DNA of 64,000 nt from Neostapfia colusana (Eukaryota > Streptophyta > Magnoliopsida > Poales > Poaceae). The notes under the pieces were generated by a model that was not told the origin of the DNA, did no database searches, and was given only the letters and a program-made list of their open reading frames with translations. Each line of letters starts with the position of its first letter. Position 1 is the first letter of the stretch. A program made the translations under genes and the position numbers. Below, piece after piece: positions 1 to 10,768 of this stretch. Location: the NCBI GenBank assembly GCA_030760725.1, contig JASWHV010000013.1, positions 37,482,699 through 37,546,698 on the forward strand, read 5' to 3'.

Positions 1-2194
1 TCATTAAGTACATGAAGTGAGCTGGAGCATTGGTTAGGCCAAAGGACATGACCAGGTACTCATAAAGTCCGTACCTTGTCGAAAAAGCTGTCTTTGGAAT
101 GTCCTCAGCCCTGATCTTAATCTGATGGTACCCGGATCTTAAATCCATCTTGGAAAAGACCTTTGCTTCGACCAACTGATCAAACAACATGTCGATCCGT
201 GGCAACGGGTACTTGTTCTTGATGGTTACGGCATTTAATGGACGGTAGTCCACGCAAAGCCGCAACGTTTCATCCTTCTTTTTGACAAATAATGCCGAAC
301 AGCCCCATGGCGAGGAGCTCGGCCTAATAAAACCCTTCTCCAGAAGGTCCGTGAGCTGAGTCTTCAGTTCAGCCAACTCCTTGGGCGCCATCTTGTACGG
401 CCTTCGGGATATTGGCATGGTTCCCGGTGCAAGTTCAATCTTGAACTCCACCTCTCTATCGGGTGGCATCCCCGGCAAATCATCCGGGAATACATCAGGG
501 AATTCTCGGACCACTGGAATGTCTTCCAATCTGATGGTTGTGGCTTGATAGACACTTGGAAGTTTTATTTCTGGACTGTCCAGAAATAATGAGTGAGAAC
601 CGTGCACTCCTGAGTTTAAGTGCACGACTCGGAGGACGGTGTCTAAAACAGCGCCGTGGCGGTTTAACCACGACATCCCTAGGATGACATCGACCTTCTG
701 TCCCTCTAAGATAATGAGAGACGTGGGGTACACTCTACCCGCTAAGCATAATGGTGCTTTGGAGACCATTACGCTTGCTGAAATCTTCCCACCCGGTGAA
801 CAAATTAAATATGGACTATCGGTGGGTAGTATTGGCAAGCTGTGTTTAGCAATGAAAGCTTGGCTAATAAAATTATGCGTGGCGCCTGAATCAAATAGTA
901 CTATAGCGGGATGCTGGTGGAGTTGGAACATACCCGCAAGGATTGGCTCGCCCTCCGGCACGTCCTCAATGGCAAGCTGGTGGACAGTACCGGGCCTAGG
1001 GTTTGCCCGCCGCGCATTAGTAGGGTTCCGGGGTTGATTCCTCCCCGGAAACTGTGGTACCACTCCGCCGCCTTGCCTCTCCGGGCAACTGCTCGCGAAG
1101 TGTCCTGGACGACCACACTTGTAACATGTGGCCGCTGCTGGTGGAGTACTTGGTGGACGAAAGCCCGGCATGCGTTGCGGAGGTGCAAACGCACGCGGCA
1201 TCGCCCGCTGCTGCTGTTGTTGTTGCGGTGGTGCTGGCAGTGCCGGCCGGAATGCCGGTGAAGAATACGGCCGACCGCGGAACGGCATCGACCGCTGTGG
1301 TGGCTGCCAGCGCGGACCTGATGGTGGGCGATTCACCATCCGAAACTTCTGAGAAGGACCGCCTCCTTCTCCGCTGCTCTGCGGCGCGCTTCGCTTTCGC
1401 TCTGCCGCCGCCAACTCCTTGCCGGAGTCTTCCTGAACAATCGCAGCATCAATTATGTCGTTGAGGCTGCCGCGATTGAACATCGCCAGCTTGTCCTTCA
1501 GGAGCGGGTTAAGCCCCTGGTAAAAGTGGTCCCGCCGCTTCTCGTCCGTATCTGCGTGATACGACGCGTAGAGTGCGAGATCGTTGAACGCTCTGGAGTA
1601 CTCCAGCGCGTTCCGGCTCCCTTGTTGCAGGTGTAGGAATTCCTGCGTCTTCCTCTTCATCAAACCGGGCGGTATATGATAGGCCCGGAAGGCCGTCCGG
1701 AACTCCGCCCAGGTCATCACTCGGTCGGTGGGTTGTGAAGCACAAAAGTTGGCCCACCACGCGCTCGCGGATCCTTGGAGCTGCTGGACCGCGAACTGAG
1801 TCTTGCGCTGCTCGCTGATTTGGAGCAGCCCGAACTTCATCTCTATGGCGCGGAGCCAGTTGTCCGCGTCAAGTGGTTCATCCGCCCTTGAGAATACAGG
1901 GGGATGAGTCGCCAGGAAGTCAGAGTAGGAGCTCTGTTGGCGCTCCTCACGATCTTGACGTCTCTCTGGGCGAGACGTATTCGCAATTAACGTTTGCAGC
2001 AGCTCTGTATGCTGCTGGTGTGAACCCGCCATTGCCGCGACAATGTCGGCCAATGTAACCGTTGGCAGTGGCGGTGGCGGTGTTTGCTGTTGCTGTTGCT
2101 GCTGCTGTCCCGAGGAGTCCTCGGGAGGTGGTTGGGAGGTCTCTCCCCCTTGGCTAGTACCTCCAACATCGGGGTTGGCACGAGTACGCGTCAT
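1..2194 (-). CDS. gag-pol: Chromovirus A gag-PR-RT polyprotein, 3' part off-window
   Basis: The frame runs from ATG at 2194 down to base 2 with no stop (731 codons visible) and leaves the window inside reverse transcriptase. In order: a Q-rich tract near residue 30, the gag core (YSDFLATHPPVF and WWANF motifs), a CX2CX4HX4C zinc knuckle CYKCGRPGHFASSC near residue 360, the protease site LFDSGATHNFIS near residue 435, then RT motifs LRLCVDYRPLNA and GYHQIKI. The RT catalytic FIDD box lies beyond the edge. The Gag packages RNA, and the protease and RT serve maturation and cDNA synthesis. Zinc knuckle, protease and RT all fall in the register of ATG 2194. It is the only gag-pol here without visible lesions, so A may be young. 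The ATG is preceded by a splice-acceptor-like TTGAATTTCAG. RNase H and integrase would lie left of the window. Confidence 0.9.
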   Translation of the reverse strand, partial: MTRTRANPDVGGTSQGGETSQPPPEDSSGQQQQQQQQTPPPPLPTVTLADIVAAMAGSHQQHTELLQTLIANTSRPERRQDREERQQSSYSDFLATHPPVFSRADEPLDADNWLRAIEMKFGLLQISEQRKTQFAVQQLQGSASAWWANFCASQPTDRVMTWAEFRTAFRAYHIPPGLMKRKTQEFLHLQQGSRNALEYSRAFNDLALYASYHADTDEKRRDHFYQGLNPLLKDKLAMFNRGSLNDIIDAAIVQEDSGKELAAAERKRSAPQSSGEGGGPSQKFRMVNRPPSGPRWQPPQRSMPFRGRPYSSPAFRPALPAPPQQQQQQRAMPRAFAPPQRMPGFRPPSTPPAAATCYKCGRPGHFASSCPERQGGGVVPQFPGRNQPRNPTNARRANPRPGTVHQLAIEDVPEGEPILAGMFQLHQHPAIVLFDSGATHNFISQAFIAKHSLPILPTDSPYLICSPGGKISASVMVSKAPLCLAGRVYPTSLIILEGQKVDVILGMSWLNRHGAVLDTVLRVVHLNSGVHGSHSLFLDSPEIKLPSVYQATTIRLEDIPVVREFPDVFPDDLPGMPPDREVEFKIELAPGTMPISRRPYKMAPKELAELKTQLTDLLEKGFIRPSSSPWGCSALFVKKKDETLRLCVDYRPLNAVTIKNKYPLPRIDMLFDQLVEAKVFSKMDLRSGYHQIKIRAEDIPKTAFSTRYGLYEYLVMSFGLTNAPAHFMYLM

Positions 2195-2466
2195 TCTGAA
2201 ATTCAACACAGCAGCAATTAGCACATGTCTTACTCAAAATTCCATAAACAGGAGTAAGTATTGAAGCGACGCATGATTAACTTGCACAACATTCACATAT
2301 ATTGATAAAGCATAAACTTTATACAAGATACATTATTCTCGGATCTCCGAGAAGTCGTGCTCATGTCGTCACTACCTATACATACGCTACTGTCTACACG
2401 ACATGTCACCGATTACAAAAGTTGGGTTACGCTACCCTAGCTGCCCTACTTGGCAACCGTAACCCC
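2195..2466 (-). other. Spacer between accessory ORF and gag of element A
   Basis: This 272-bp gap separates the accessory ORF stop from the gag ATG on the minus strand. Read in element orientation it ends in TGTTGAATTTCAG immediately before AATG, which resembles a plant 3' splice site. I see no conserved ORF in it. A spliced mRNA that skips the accessory ORF would give gag as first cistron. That is inference. Confidence 0.4.
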
Positions 2467-3411
2467 CTACTCGGAGTAGAACTCGACCTCCTGTGGGTCG
2501 TCCTCCTCCGGTACCTCTGCTGGTGGCTCGGGGTCTACCACCTCTTCTCCCATTCCAGGTTCTCCCATGGCTGGAAGACCCAAGACTACCGGTACGCCCA
2601 ATACCGGGGGCACGAGGTCCTGCAATGCATGCACCTCGTCCATAGCCTGGTTGTAGTCCTCTTCCCAGCCTTGTCCTTCCTCAATAGCGTCGTCCCGCTC
2701 TTGAGCAAGGTCCTCATTCTGCTGGGTTAGGGTCTGCACCAGCTCTTGCAACGCCGCAATGTCAACACGGCTCTTCTTCTTTGCCTTCTTCAGACGACGC
2801 AACTGATTGTGTTGTTCATTCAGTCGCTTGATCGTCGGAAGGAGCACATTGCGGAGTGCACTGTGAGCACTCTCAAAATGATCTCCACGGCTTGTGCTCT
2901 CCTTGAGCTTGGTGGCGAGATGCTCCGTATGAACAGCTTGGCTGTCCATCACAGCGTTTCCCGCCCTCATTTGGAGGCTGAGATTTGCCTCCGCGGGGTT
3001 GTACCTTGGGCAACTCGGGTTTGTTGCCTCTAGGTACCTCTCTTCCCACACATGCTGAGCTCGTCCCTCCACCGGAACGAGTGCGTATGGAGTTCCCTCC
3101 ATAGCCTGTACGTGTAGTTGGCAGAAACGTGACATAGTGTCACGGGCTGCCACTTGCCACATCCCTTCCGGTTGTCTTCCTCTCACCGTGACGGTGAATG
3201 GCACCCAACCGGGTGGCGTAGGCCCTGCAGGAACCTCGACATGGATCGTCCACGTCTTGTTCCCCTCTTCGCCTTCTTCCTTGGCGAAGTATTGCGGCAT
3301 CTGGTTGTACCCGAAATATTGGAGCATTAGCCACAATGCTCCCGGGTAGCCGCTACGGTCAGAGCAGTGGGAAACTACCCACCCGTTCTCCAACCGTTTA
3401 TCTGCTGCCAT
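2467..3411 (-). CDS. Accessory ORF upstream of gag (element A), coiled-coil protein of unknown function
   Basis: An intact 314-codon frame lies between the primer-binding site and gag, on the element's coding strand. I do not recognise a named domain. Residues 1-155 look like a compact globular domain rich in W, Y and F (for example WVVSHC, ALWLMLQYFGY, PPGWVPFTV, MWQVAARDT). Residues about 160-255 are helical with heptad-like L/I spacing and a basic stretch RRLKKAKKKSR near residue 205, so a coiled coil is likely. Residues 255-314 are acidic and proline-rich. Accessory ORFs upstream of gag are known in some plant gypsy lineages, and their role is undefined. The ATG directly follows ATTTTTACAG, a good 3' splice-site match. 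Element C1 has no such ORF at the matching place, while element E keeps an ORF of similar layout at 56070-56861. Confidence 0.75.
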   Translation of the reverse strand: MAADKRLENGWVVSHCSDRSGYPGALWLMLQYFGYNQMPQYFAKEEGEEGNKTWTIHVEVPAGPTPPGWVPFTVTVRGRQPEGMWQVAARDTMSRFCQLHVQAMEGTPYALVPVEGRAQHVWEERYLEATNPSCPRYNPAEANLSLQMRAGNAVMDSQAVHTEHLATKLKESTSRGDHFESAHSALRNVLLPTIKRLNEQHNQLRRLKKAKKKSRVDIAALQELVQTLTQQNEDLAQERDDAIEEGQGWEEDYNQAMDEVHALQDLVPPVLGVPVVLGLPAMGEPGMGEEVVDPEPPAEVPEEDDPQEVEFYSE

Positions 3412-4896
3412 CTGTAAAAATATATTTGAGAAATGTCAAATATTTATTTAAACAGTAAACCATTGAGTTATAACATAAGATATGTCATTGAACCCTTAAC
3501 ACTTGGAAACATAGTTCAAATTTTTAAACAAATTTGACTGCTGATCTGCTGTTCCCATGACAGCCCTGACCAGTTTCCATATCAATCTGATTTAGGCCAG
3601 GTTAAAAGCAAAACCAGTCCTGGAGCTCAACATCAAAGTTAAAGTTAACTTCAATAGCTTTCCAGAAAGTATTTGGTTGGCCTAAGATCTGCTCTGGTTC
3701 AAAAGTTATGAGATGTCAAAGTTAACAGAATTTCTGGGAACAATTGGACAGCACCTCCCTGCCTTAGGTACTGATTTGATCCAAGAATTCCAGTTAATTC
3801 TGTTCCTAATCTGACAAAACTTTCTGTTACAAAGTTGTAACCCATCTCATAAGCTTCCCAGAACCACCTCATTTTCTATTTTTGGATTTTTATGCAGGAA
3901 GTTATGCTTAATTTACAGAGAGTCTACAGAGAGTCTTTGCTCCGTCCTGTTTTCTGGACAGTTTCAACTCTACTGCATTTTTCGAGTGGTTAAGGGATGA
4001 AACACCTCTGGAACTCAACAGAAAAGTTGTAAAGCTCCTCCAAAGCTTTCCAGAAATGTATCATACGACCCCAACCTCGAAAGAACTCAACCTCTAACCT
4101 CTGATTAACTTCAGCCTTGATTTAGCTGAAAACAGAGTGCTCTGTCCTTAACATCCTATAAGTTGAAAATTTATTAACTTTGAATATCCTGTTCAAGGGA
4201 AGGAGTTACATCAAGTTTTACTACTTTGGATCAAAACCTTCAAGTTTTTAAATGAAGTTGTTCATTTAGTTGGGTGTGACGTCGAGGCGTCACCAGATTA
4301 TGTCGGTACTACGTCCTCACAAAGGAAAAACCTATACCGGATTTAGCCGGCTTCGTTAGTTCAGTGGCACTACTCGTCACTCGCACACGGATGCTACACG
4401 TCTACCGTTTCGTGGTAAGGCTACCTGCAGAAACTCAAACAATCATCAGACTCGGCTGCACACCGAGCCCGGAATCCATACAGTTTGTACACCCGGCCGT
4501 CATCACTCGCCCGGATGTTCTCAAGCCAAACACGCCTTGAGTTACGTGTTCACGTTTCAGACCACGTGACGGGGTCTCCCATGTTGCACCACGCACGCCA
4601 GGGACAGACGTTGCTCGAATACCCCAAACGACATGAAGAGTTGTAGAGGATATCAAAGCGGGTCGGGTTACCTGCCACCCGTGGGGCTCCACCCTTCAGC
4701 TTGTGCGCACTGGTGGACAGCGCTTACGTGCACCCCCCAAGACATGAACGTCCCGAGATGCACGATTTTCCGACATAACAAATAAGTTAATAAGCCACTT
4801 TCTATATACTAATAACATCCTTATACGGGCTACTAACTCGTTCCTCACTGGATTTTTGAAAAAGAAGACCTTTGTACTGTGTTAAACCTCAAGCGA
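3412..4896 (-). other. Untranslated leader of element A, probable intron
   Basis: A 1.5-kb stretch lies between the PBS and the accessory ORF start, AT-rich near the ORF, with no convincing ORF. In element orientation a donor-like AATCCA|GTGAGG lies near 4850 and an acceptor-like TTTTTACAG ends at 3412, so the leader may be removed as an intron from the translated mRNA. Parts resemble the C1 leader (31799-33632), consistent with related families. Packaging signals would be expected here but cannot be identified by eye. Confidence 0.4.
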
Positions 4897-4908
4897 GCTC
4901 TGATACCA
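4897..4908 (-). other. Primer-binding site of element A (tRNA-Met type)
   Basis: Read on the minus strand this is TGGTATCAGAGC, the standard plant initiator tRNA-Met complement that primes minus-strand cDNA. It lies three bases inside the LTR end at 4912. Confidence 0.9.
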
Positions 4909-4911
4909 CGC

Positions 4912-7900
4912 TGACACGACCCCACTGGTCCTGTCGAGCCAGGATCACGCTGAGGGGTGCTGCGTTGCACAACACCGTATAACACACGTCAAAGGTACAA
5001 AGCGGAAGCGGAAGCTTTATTACATAAACAAGTTTATTAACATGTTTACATCAAAATAAGTTTAGTCCACACTCGCGGGCGTAGACTAAGCATCAAGTGC
5101 ACGTTCAGCCCTCGAACGTGTCCTTGCTAGCACACTCGCACACTAACTCTGCGGCGTGCACGACTCCCACTCGACGGGGTTCCCCTCCTGGGGTTCCGTC
5201 TCCTCTTCGGGAGTCCCTCCCTCATAGAACCCTGCAAAAGCTTCAAACACAAGCAGTGAGCACGAAGGCTCAGCAAGTCTGACCCGTCTCACCTAAACAT
5301 GAAACTTCTACATGAGGGTGATGGGTTGCATGAGGTAAAAATCATTTGCAAGGACTCGCCTAATTAGTAGAACCTTACTTTCAAGTTTTAGCAGCAGGTT
5401 GTGGAGAACTTTACGCTAAGGCACATGAGAGAGCCGCAATCAAACAAGAAACGCATTTCTCTCATGTACTTTGCCCAAAGTTGAAAAGAACTTTAGTTAG
5501 CACTAAGCTACAACATATCATTAACAATCAATATCCAACTTTCAATCAGCAACATTTTAACATGTAACTAGCCTGTTCTTTCTACGTCACGGTACAGTGA
5601 ACAAGTGGTACTCACTGACCGCGAGGCACGGCGATTATAATCGATTTACACCTGCAGGGTTACCCGAACAACCCGTCACGTACGCCCGTACTCGATGTTG
5701 CCTACAACAACCATCACGGACGCCGTACGCGACTACCTTTCACCCGTTAGCCAAATATTGAACCGGTCCCATCGTCCCGAGCAAGAGGTCCCTGCACGCG
5801 CATCTCTGTGCCGCCAGCTGATTTACACCTCGAGCTCTCAACCTACCCTCTGAACGACGGGCAATGCCTCAATACCCAGCTACCCGAGTTACATCAGTTT
5901 CCCGGTTCCCATATAGCCGGTAGGTCTTCGGTACTGTTCTAGCTTGTTCAACAGGCCCGCACACGGCTCGGTCCTCAATCGACACAAGCGGAGCTACAGC
6001 ACACAGGCCCCAAAGTCCTGCTGCCCTTACTCTCCGCTCGGTCTCATTTTCTTGCCATGTGTATCATGTGCTATCTCTACCCGAGCAATGTGCCTCTAGC
6101 CTATTCTCGCGAGTAGTTCCAACTACTCGACTTGTACCGAATCCTACTCTATCCTAGCAATGCAGTGGCTAACGGGGTTTGCAATCCTAAACCCCAACCC
6201 ATGGTTTTCTTGGCTATGCAGTGGGGTTTCCAAACAAGACTCTGATGCACAACATAAAGAAAACAAGTATGTGCTCAAAACAATAAAAATTTATAAAATG
6301 GTTAATGCAAACCGGGGCTTGCCTTGCTGCTCTTGGTCGTAGGCTAGCTGTTCCTCCGGAGTAACGAAGTCTAGGACTTCGGGTTCCTCCTCGACCTTAG
6401 CGACTACATGATAAGAACAATGTATGTATTAATTAAATGCTTTTGTATTAACTTTGAAGTTGTGAAGTCTATAACCTTTACTAGATAGACCTAATGACTG
6501 TGAAACTTTTACTGTGGCTTGGTTACAACCTAAACAGAGACTTGGTCAAGTTTTAGTTGCAGCAAAGCTCATTTGAGCCCTCCACAAATAATTATGTCCT
6601 TGACCTTAATTAAAGGCTTTTAGGGTGTTCTAGGTATTTTCATGAAACAAACTATGACTTTCTGAAAACTAGATTTTCAGAGGGTTCTAATGGAATTGGT
6701 CTCACTTAATTTGGAAGTCTCTAACTAAAGATATGAGCTAAACAATTTCAGAGAAAATTCTGAAAATGTTTCTGAACATTTTCTATTTTCTCTGGAACAG
6801 TTTTACTAATCACACCATTAGGTGGACTAAATGAGCTCAAATGGATCTGAAATTTTTATGGTAGTTCAAGGATATTTTGGTGAACATCTCAGCAAAATTT
6901 CAGGATTTTCCTCCAAAGGATTCTCCAGTTAAAATTCCTAACAGTTTAAACTTTAAGGAATTAATTCTGGAGAATTAAGGAATTTCATGAAGTGAAACTT
7001 GATTTTCTGGAAAGTACTCAGAGAGCTGAATCCAGCAAAATTTGGTTCACTCGATTTGGAGCTTTCTAGCCAAAGTTATAAGGATTTGAAGTTTGAAGGA
7101 AATCTGAAAATCGGGGAAAAGTTTAAACTCGCGCGTGGGCCCAGGGGACACGCGTCGCACGCCGAAGCGACAGCACACCGCGGCCCACAAGGCTTTTGCG
7201 CGCCAGCACACCCGATCCCGGCCGCAGCCGGATCCCGATTCAAAATATCGGCCGCTGACAGCTGGGGTCCACCCCCTTCTTCAACCTCGCGACACCCGCG
7301 CTCCGCCGCCGAGGGACCTCGCCGGAGAGCTCGCCGCCGGCTGCTGTACAGCTTCAAACTTCTTGATTCTGGCCGCCCCTGCCTACTTTTACTTGGGGAA
7401 CATGATCCGAGGGTCAGCTGCTCATGACAACGGCCGGAGCATGGTCGGCGACGAGCCGCCATATCGGAACGACTTCGGCCATGTCGGCTGATGCTCCTAG
7501 TGCCTCAGCTACTTGGGAAACCGGTCGGGGAGTATCAGTGGACCTCAGAGAAGGTCGACATGAACTCGGGGCAGCTCGGGGAAGGCCCGAAATAGGTCCT
7601 CACCGTGCGCCCGATACCCCCCGTGCGTTCCGCCATTAGTAGACCTTGAATTACGCCGGGCACAGAAGTTCTCCGGCCCAGAGTTGTGAAGGCAACTTGT
7701 GCGTCACCGTGTCTAGTTCGTGTGGGAGTGGCCTGAGGCCCTCTAATCCTTTCTAGAGCACGAATTAAACAGAATCGTACCCGAGGGTCGTTCTGCACAC
7801 AGAAAGGGGAAAAGTGGAAATTCGCCGCCGGTGAGCAACCACTCGAGCTGTGGCTCGGGGATGAGCAGCACCGATCACTTGCGCGTCCAAGGGTGCCTTG

Positions 7901-8957
7901 GCTCGGGCGTGACAACGCCCAGGTTGGGCTGTCCACGAGAGCCCGAGGTGCGGCGGTTTCCAGTTCCGAGTTTGATCTTTCGGCACAGCCGATATCACTC
8001 GGTTTCAATCGATTTCTATCAATGGGAAGGATGGAGGATGGTTGCTAGTACCTTGCTGGGACCTTGGAATGGAAAGAGGGAGCTGCGATCGGCTTGATCA
8101 AGCAGGAACTCGAGCGGCGGCGATGGCAGTGGGAAAAGCAGTCGCGCACGTCGGTAGCTCGGGGAAATGGTGACTGAGGCACGCCGGGGAGGGAATAAAT
8201 AGCTCGGCGGTCTGGTCTCCGGCTTGGGGCACGCAGCAGGAGCTGGCGCCGGCCGGCCCCTTCGGTGGCGCGCGCGCACAACAGCCGGGAACCGACTGAA
8301 CTGTGGTTCAGTCGGTTTGCTTTGAGGCTGAGGCTGACATGTGGGTCCCACTCCTCTTTTAACCTCTGAAATTTATTCCTAACAGCTGTGGTAAACAGTG
8401 AACCCTATTCTACCCTTGGCAACTCAAATTATTCACCCAAGAGCCATTTGAATTGATCAAAGTTCAAATGAGGTTTGGTTTGAATGAATTTCAGCACAAG
8501 TGCAGTTTGAAATTCAAATAAAGTTTGAATTTCTCCCCCTTAGCTCATGTCAAGATCAACTCCAAATGGAGTGAAAATTGGTGTGTGAGCTCACAAAAAT
8601 GTGCTGAGCAAGAATATGCCTTCCACTTTTAAATTCAGTGGGTGAAAACAGTTTGAATTTGAATATGTTTTCAAACTGCCCCTTTCCTATCTACACCCAA
8701 GATGACCTCAAAAATGTTTTGAATTTGGGTGAAACTTGGCATGGACATCCTTGGCAAAGTGTAGGAGTTTTCATATGTCCAGCCCATCTATATCACATGT
8801 GGGAAGTACCACTTTTGCAATGTGTGAGTTTGTTCCCTAATGAGCATGTTGATAATTGTTACTTGCTCTTTATTTGTGTTCATCATTTTTCCTCAAAGGA
8901 GGTGTGTGGTGTGGGGATGAACACTGCAAATGGGTGTCAAAAACTGAGGCCCTTACA
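4912..8957 (-). repeat. 5' LTR of element A (about 4.05 kb, minus orientation)
   Basis: In element orientation it starts TGTAAGGGCC at 8957 and ends TCGTGTCA at 4912, next to the PBS. About 1.8 kb at its 3' end (4912 to about 6720) is repeated in inverted orientation at 8958-10768 (LTR A'). It carries exons 2 and 3 of the LTR micro-gene (6323-6403 and 5143-5231). A TATTTATT motif near 8190-8200 (minus strand) is a possible TATA element. GC-rich DNA at 7100-8300 shows several open frames on both strands, but none resembles a known protein. Confidence 0.85.
5143..6403 (-). CDS. LTR micro-gene, exons 2-3, in LTR A
   Basis: Exon 2 is 6403-6323 (81 nt, 27 codons). It follows ATGTAG| and ends ..CAAG|GCAAG, and encodes an acidic/Q-rich stretch with EEEPEVLDF and DQEQQ. 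Exon 3 is 5231-5143. It follows TTTTGCAG|, continues in the same frame and stops with TAG after VEWESCTPQS. Both junctions are phase 1, and the intron is GC..AG, about 1.09 kb. The homologous first-exon region (near 7440-7480) has GCCGACC where LTR B has the donor GCCGGTG, so exon 1 may be inactive here. An in-frame ATG lies a few codons upstream in the plus-strand sister copy. Function is unknown. Confidence 0.5.
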
Positions 8958-10768
8958 GGGACCTTCAAATTAAGTGAGACCAACTCCATTAGAACCCTCT
9001 GAAAATCTATTTTTCAGAAAGTCATAGTTTGTTTCGTGAAAATACTTAGAACACCCTAAAAGCCTTCAATTAAGGTGAAGTACATAATTAATTGTGGAGG
9101 GCTGAAATGAGCTTTGCTGCAACTAAAACTTGACCAAATCTCTGTTTAGGTTGTAACCAAGCCCCAGTAAAAGTTTCACAGTCATTGAGTCGTCTAGTGG
9201 GACTTATAAGCTTCACAAGTTCAAACTTAATATAAATGCATTCAAATTAATACATGTATGTCTTATATCATGTAGTCGCTAAGGTCGAGGAGGAACCCGA
9301 AGTCCTAGACTTCGTTACTCCGGAGGAGCAGCTAGCCTACGACCAAGAGCAGCAAGGCAAGATCCGGTTTGCATTAACCTTTTTATAAATGTTTATTGTT
9401 TTGAGCACATCTTTGAATACTATTATTCTTTGCATTGGAGTCTGGTTTGGAACCCAAATGCATAGCCAAGAAAACCATGGGTTGGGTTTAGGATTGCAAA
9501 CCTCGTTAGCTACTGCAAAGCTAAGTTAGGGTAGGATTCGGTACAAGTCGAGTACTTGGAACTACTCGCGAGCATAGGCTAGAGGCACTCGACTCGGGTA
9601 GAGATAGCACATGAAACACATGGCAAGAAAATGAGACCAAGCGGAGGGTAAGGGCAGCAGGACTTTGGGGCCTGTGTGCTGTAGCTCCGCTTGTGTCGAT
9701 TGAGGACCGAGCCGTGTGCGGGCCTGTTGAACAAGCTATAACAGTACCGAAGACCTACCGGCTATATGGGAACCGGGAAACCGATGTAACTCGGGTAGCT
9801 GGGTGTTGAGGCTTAGCTGGTCGTTCAGAGGGTAGGTTGAGAGCTCGAGGTGTAAATTGGCAGGCGGCACTGAGATGTGCGTGCATAGACCTCTTGCTCG
9901 GGGCGATTGGACCGGTTCAACATTTGGCTAACGGGTGAAAGGTAGTTGCGTACGGCGTCCGTGATGGTGGTTGTAGGCAACATCGAGTACGGGCGTACGT
10001 GACGGGTTGTTCGGGTAACCCTGCAGGTGTAAATCGATTATAATCGCCATCCCTCGCGGTCAGTGAGTACCACTTATTCAATGTACCGTGACGTAGAAAG
10101 AACAGGCTAGTTACATGTTAAAATGTTGCTGATTGAAAGATGGACTTGATTGTTAATGATTTGCTGTAGTTTAGAGCTAATTAAAGTTCCTTTCAACTTT
10201 GGGCAAAGTACATGAGAGAAATGTGTTTCTTGTTTGATTGCGACTCTCTCATGTTCCTTAGCTTAAGGTTCTCCACAACCTGCTGCTAAAACTTGAAAGT
10301 AAGGTTCTACTAATTAGGCGAGTCCTTGCAAATGATTTTTACCTCATGTAACCCCTCACCCCTCATGTAGAAGTTTCATGTTTAGGTGAGACGGGTCAGA
10401 CATGCTGAGCCTTCGTGCTTACTGCTTCTGTTTGAAGCTTTTGCAGGGTTCTATGAGGAAGGGACTCCCGAAGAGGAGATGGAACCCCAGGAGGGGAACC
10501 CCGTCGAGTGGGAGTCGTGCACGCTGCAGAGTTAGTGTGTGTGTGTGTGTGCTAGCAAGGACACGTTCAAGGGCTGAACGTAAACTTGATGCATAGTCTA
10601 TGCCCGTGAGTGTAGACTGGACATATTTTGCTGTAAACATGTTCATAAACTCATTTATGTAATAAAATTTTACTTCCGCTTTGTACCTTTGATGTGTGTT
10701 ATTCGGTGCTGTGCAACGCAGTACCCCTCAGCATGATCCTGGCTCGACAAGACCGTGGGGTCGTGTCA
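8958..10768 (+). repeat. Partial LTR A' (plus orientation), target of element A
   Basis: This is the 3' portion of an LTR of the same family as 4912-8957 but in the opposite orientation. It begins mid-LTR exactly where element A's LTR starts and ends GGTCGTGTCA at 10768. No PBS follows, so it is a 3' LTR or solo LTR. The simplest reading is that A inserted into A', with the missing 5' part of A' beyond the left edge. The first five bases (gggac) should be the target duplication. A (TG)n run lies at about 10535-10551. Confidence 0.8.
9276..10535 (+). CDS. LTR micro-gene, exons 2-3, in LTR A'
   Basis: Exon 2 is 9276-9356 (81 nt), after CATGTAG| and before |GCAAGATC. Exon 3 is 10447-10535, after TTTTGCAG|, and ends TAG. 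Joined in phase 1 the frame stays open to the stop, with motifs EEEPEVLDF, EQQ and VEWESCTLQS. The exon lengths equal those of LTR A although the copies differ by scattered substitutions. Exon 1 is missing because this LTR is truncated by element A. Confidence 0.5.

Noticed and set aside
4270..4295. TGACGTCGAGGCGTCA palindrome as a regulatory operator
   Set aside because: A five-base-arm palindrome is expected by chance in this length, and it lies in the leader, not in a promoter.
7535..8351. Minus-strand open frames of 110-157 codons in LTR A
   Set aside because: They lie in GC-rich LTR DNA where several frames on both strands are open. Composition is P/R/S-biased without a recognisable domain, and no equivalent frame is kept in LTRs B or C.
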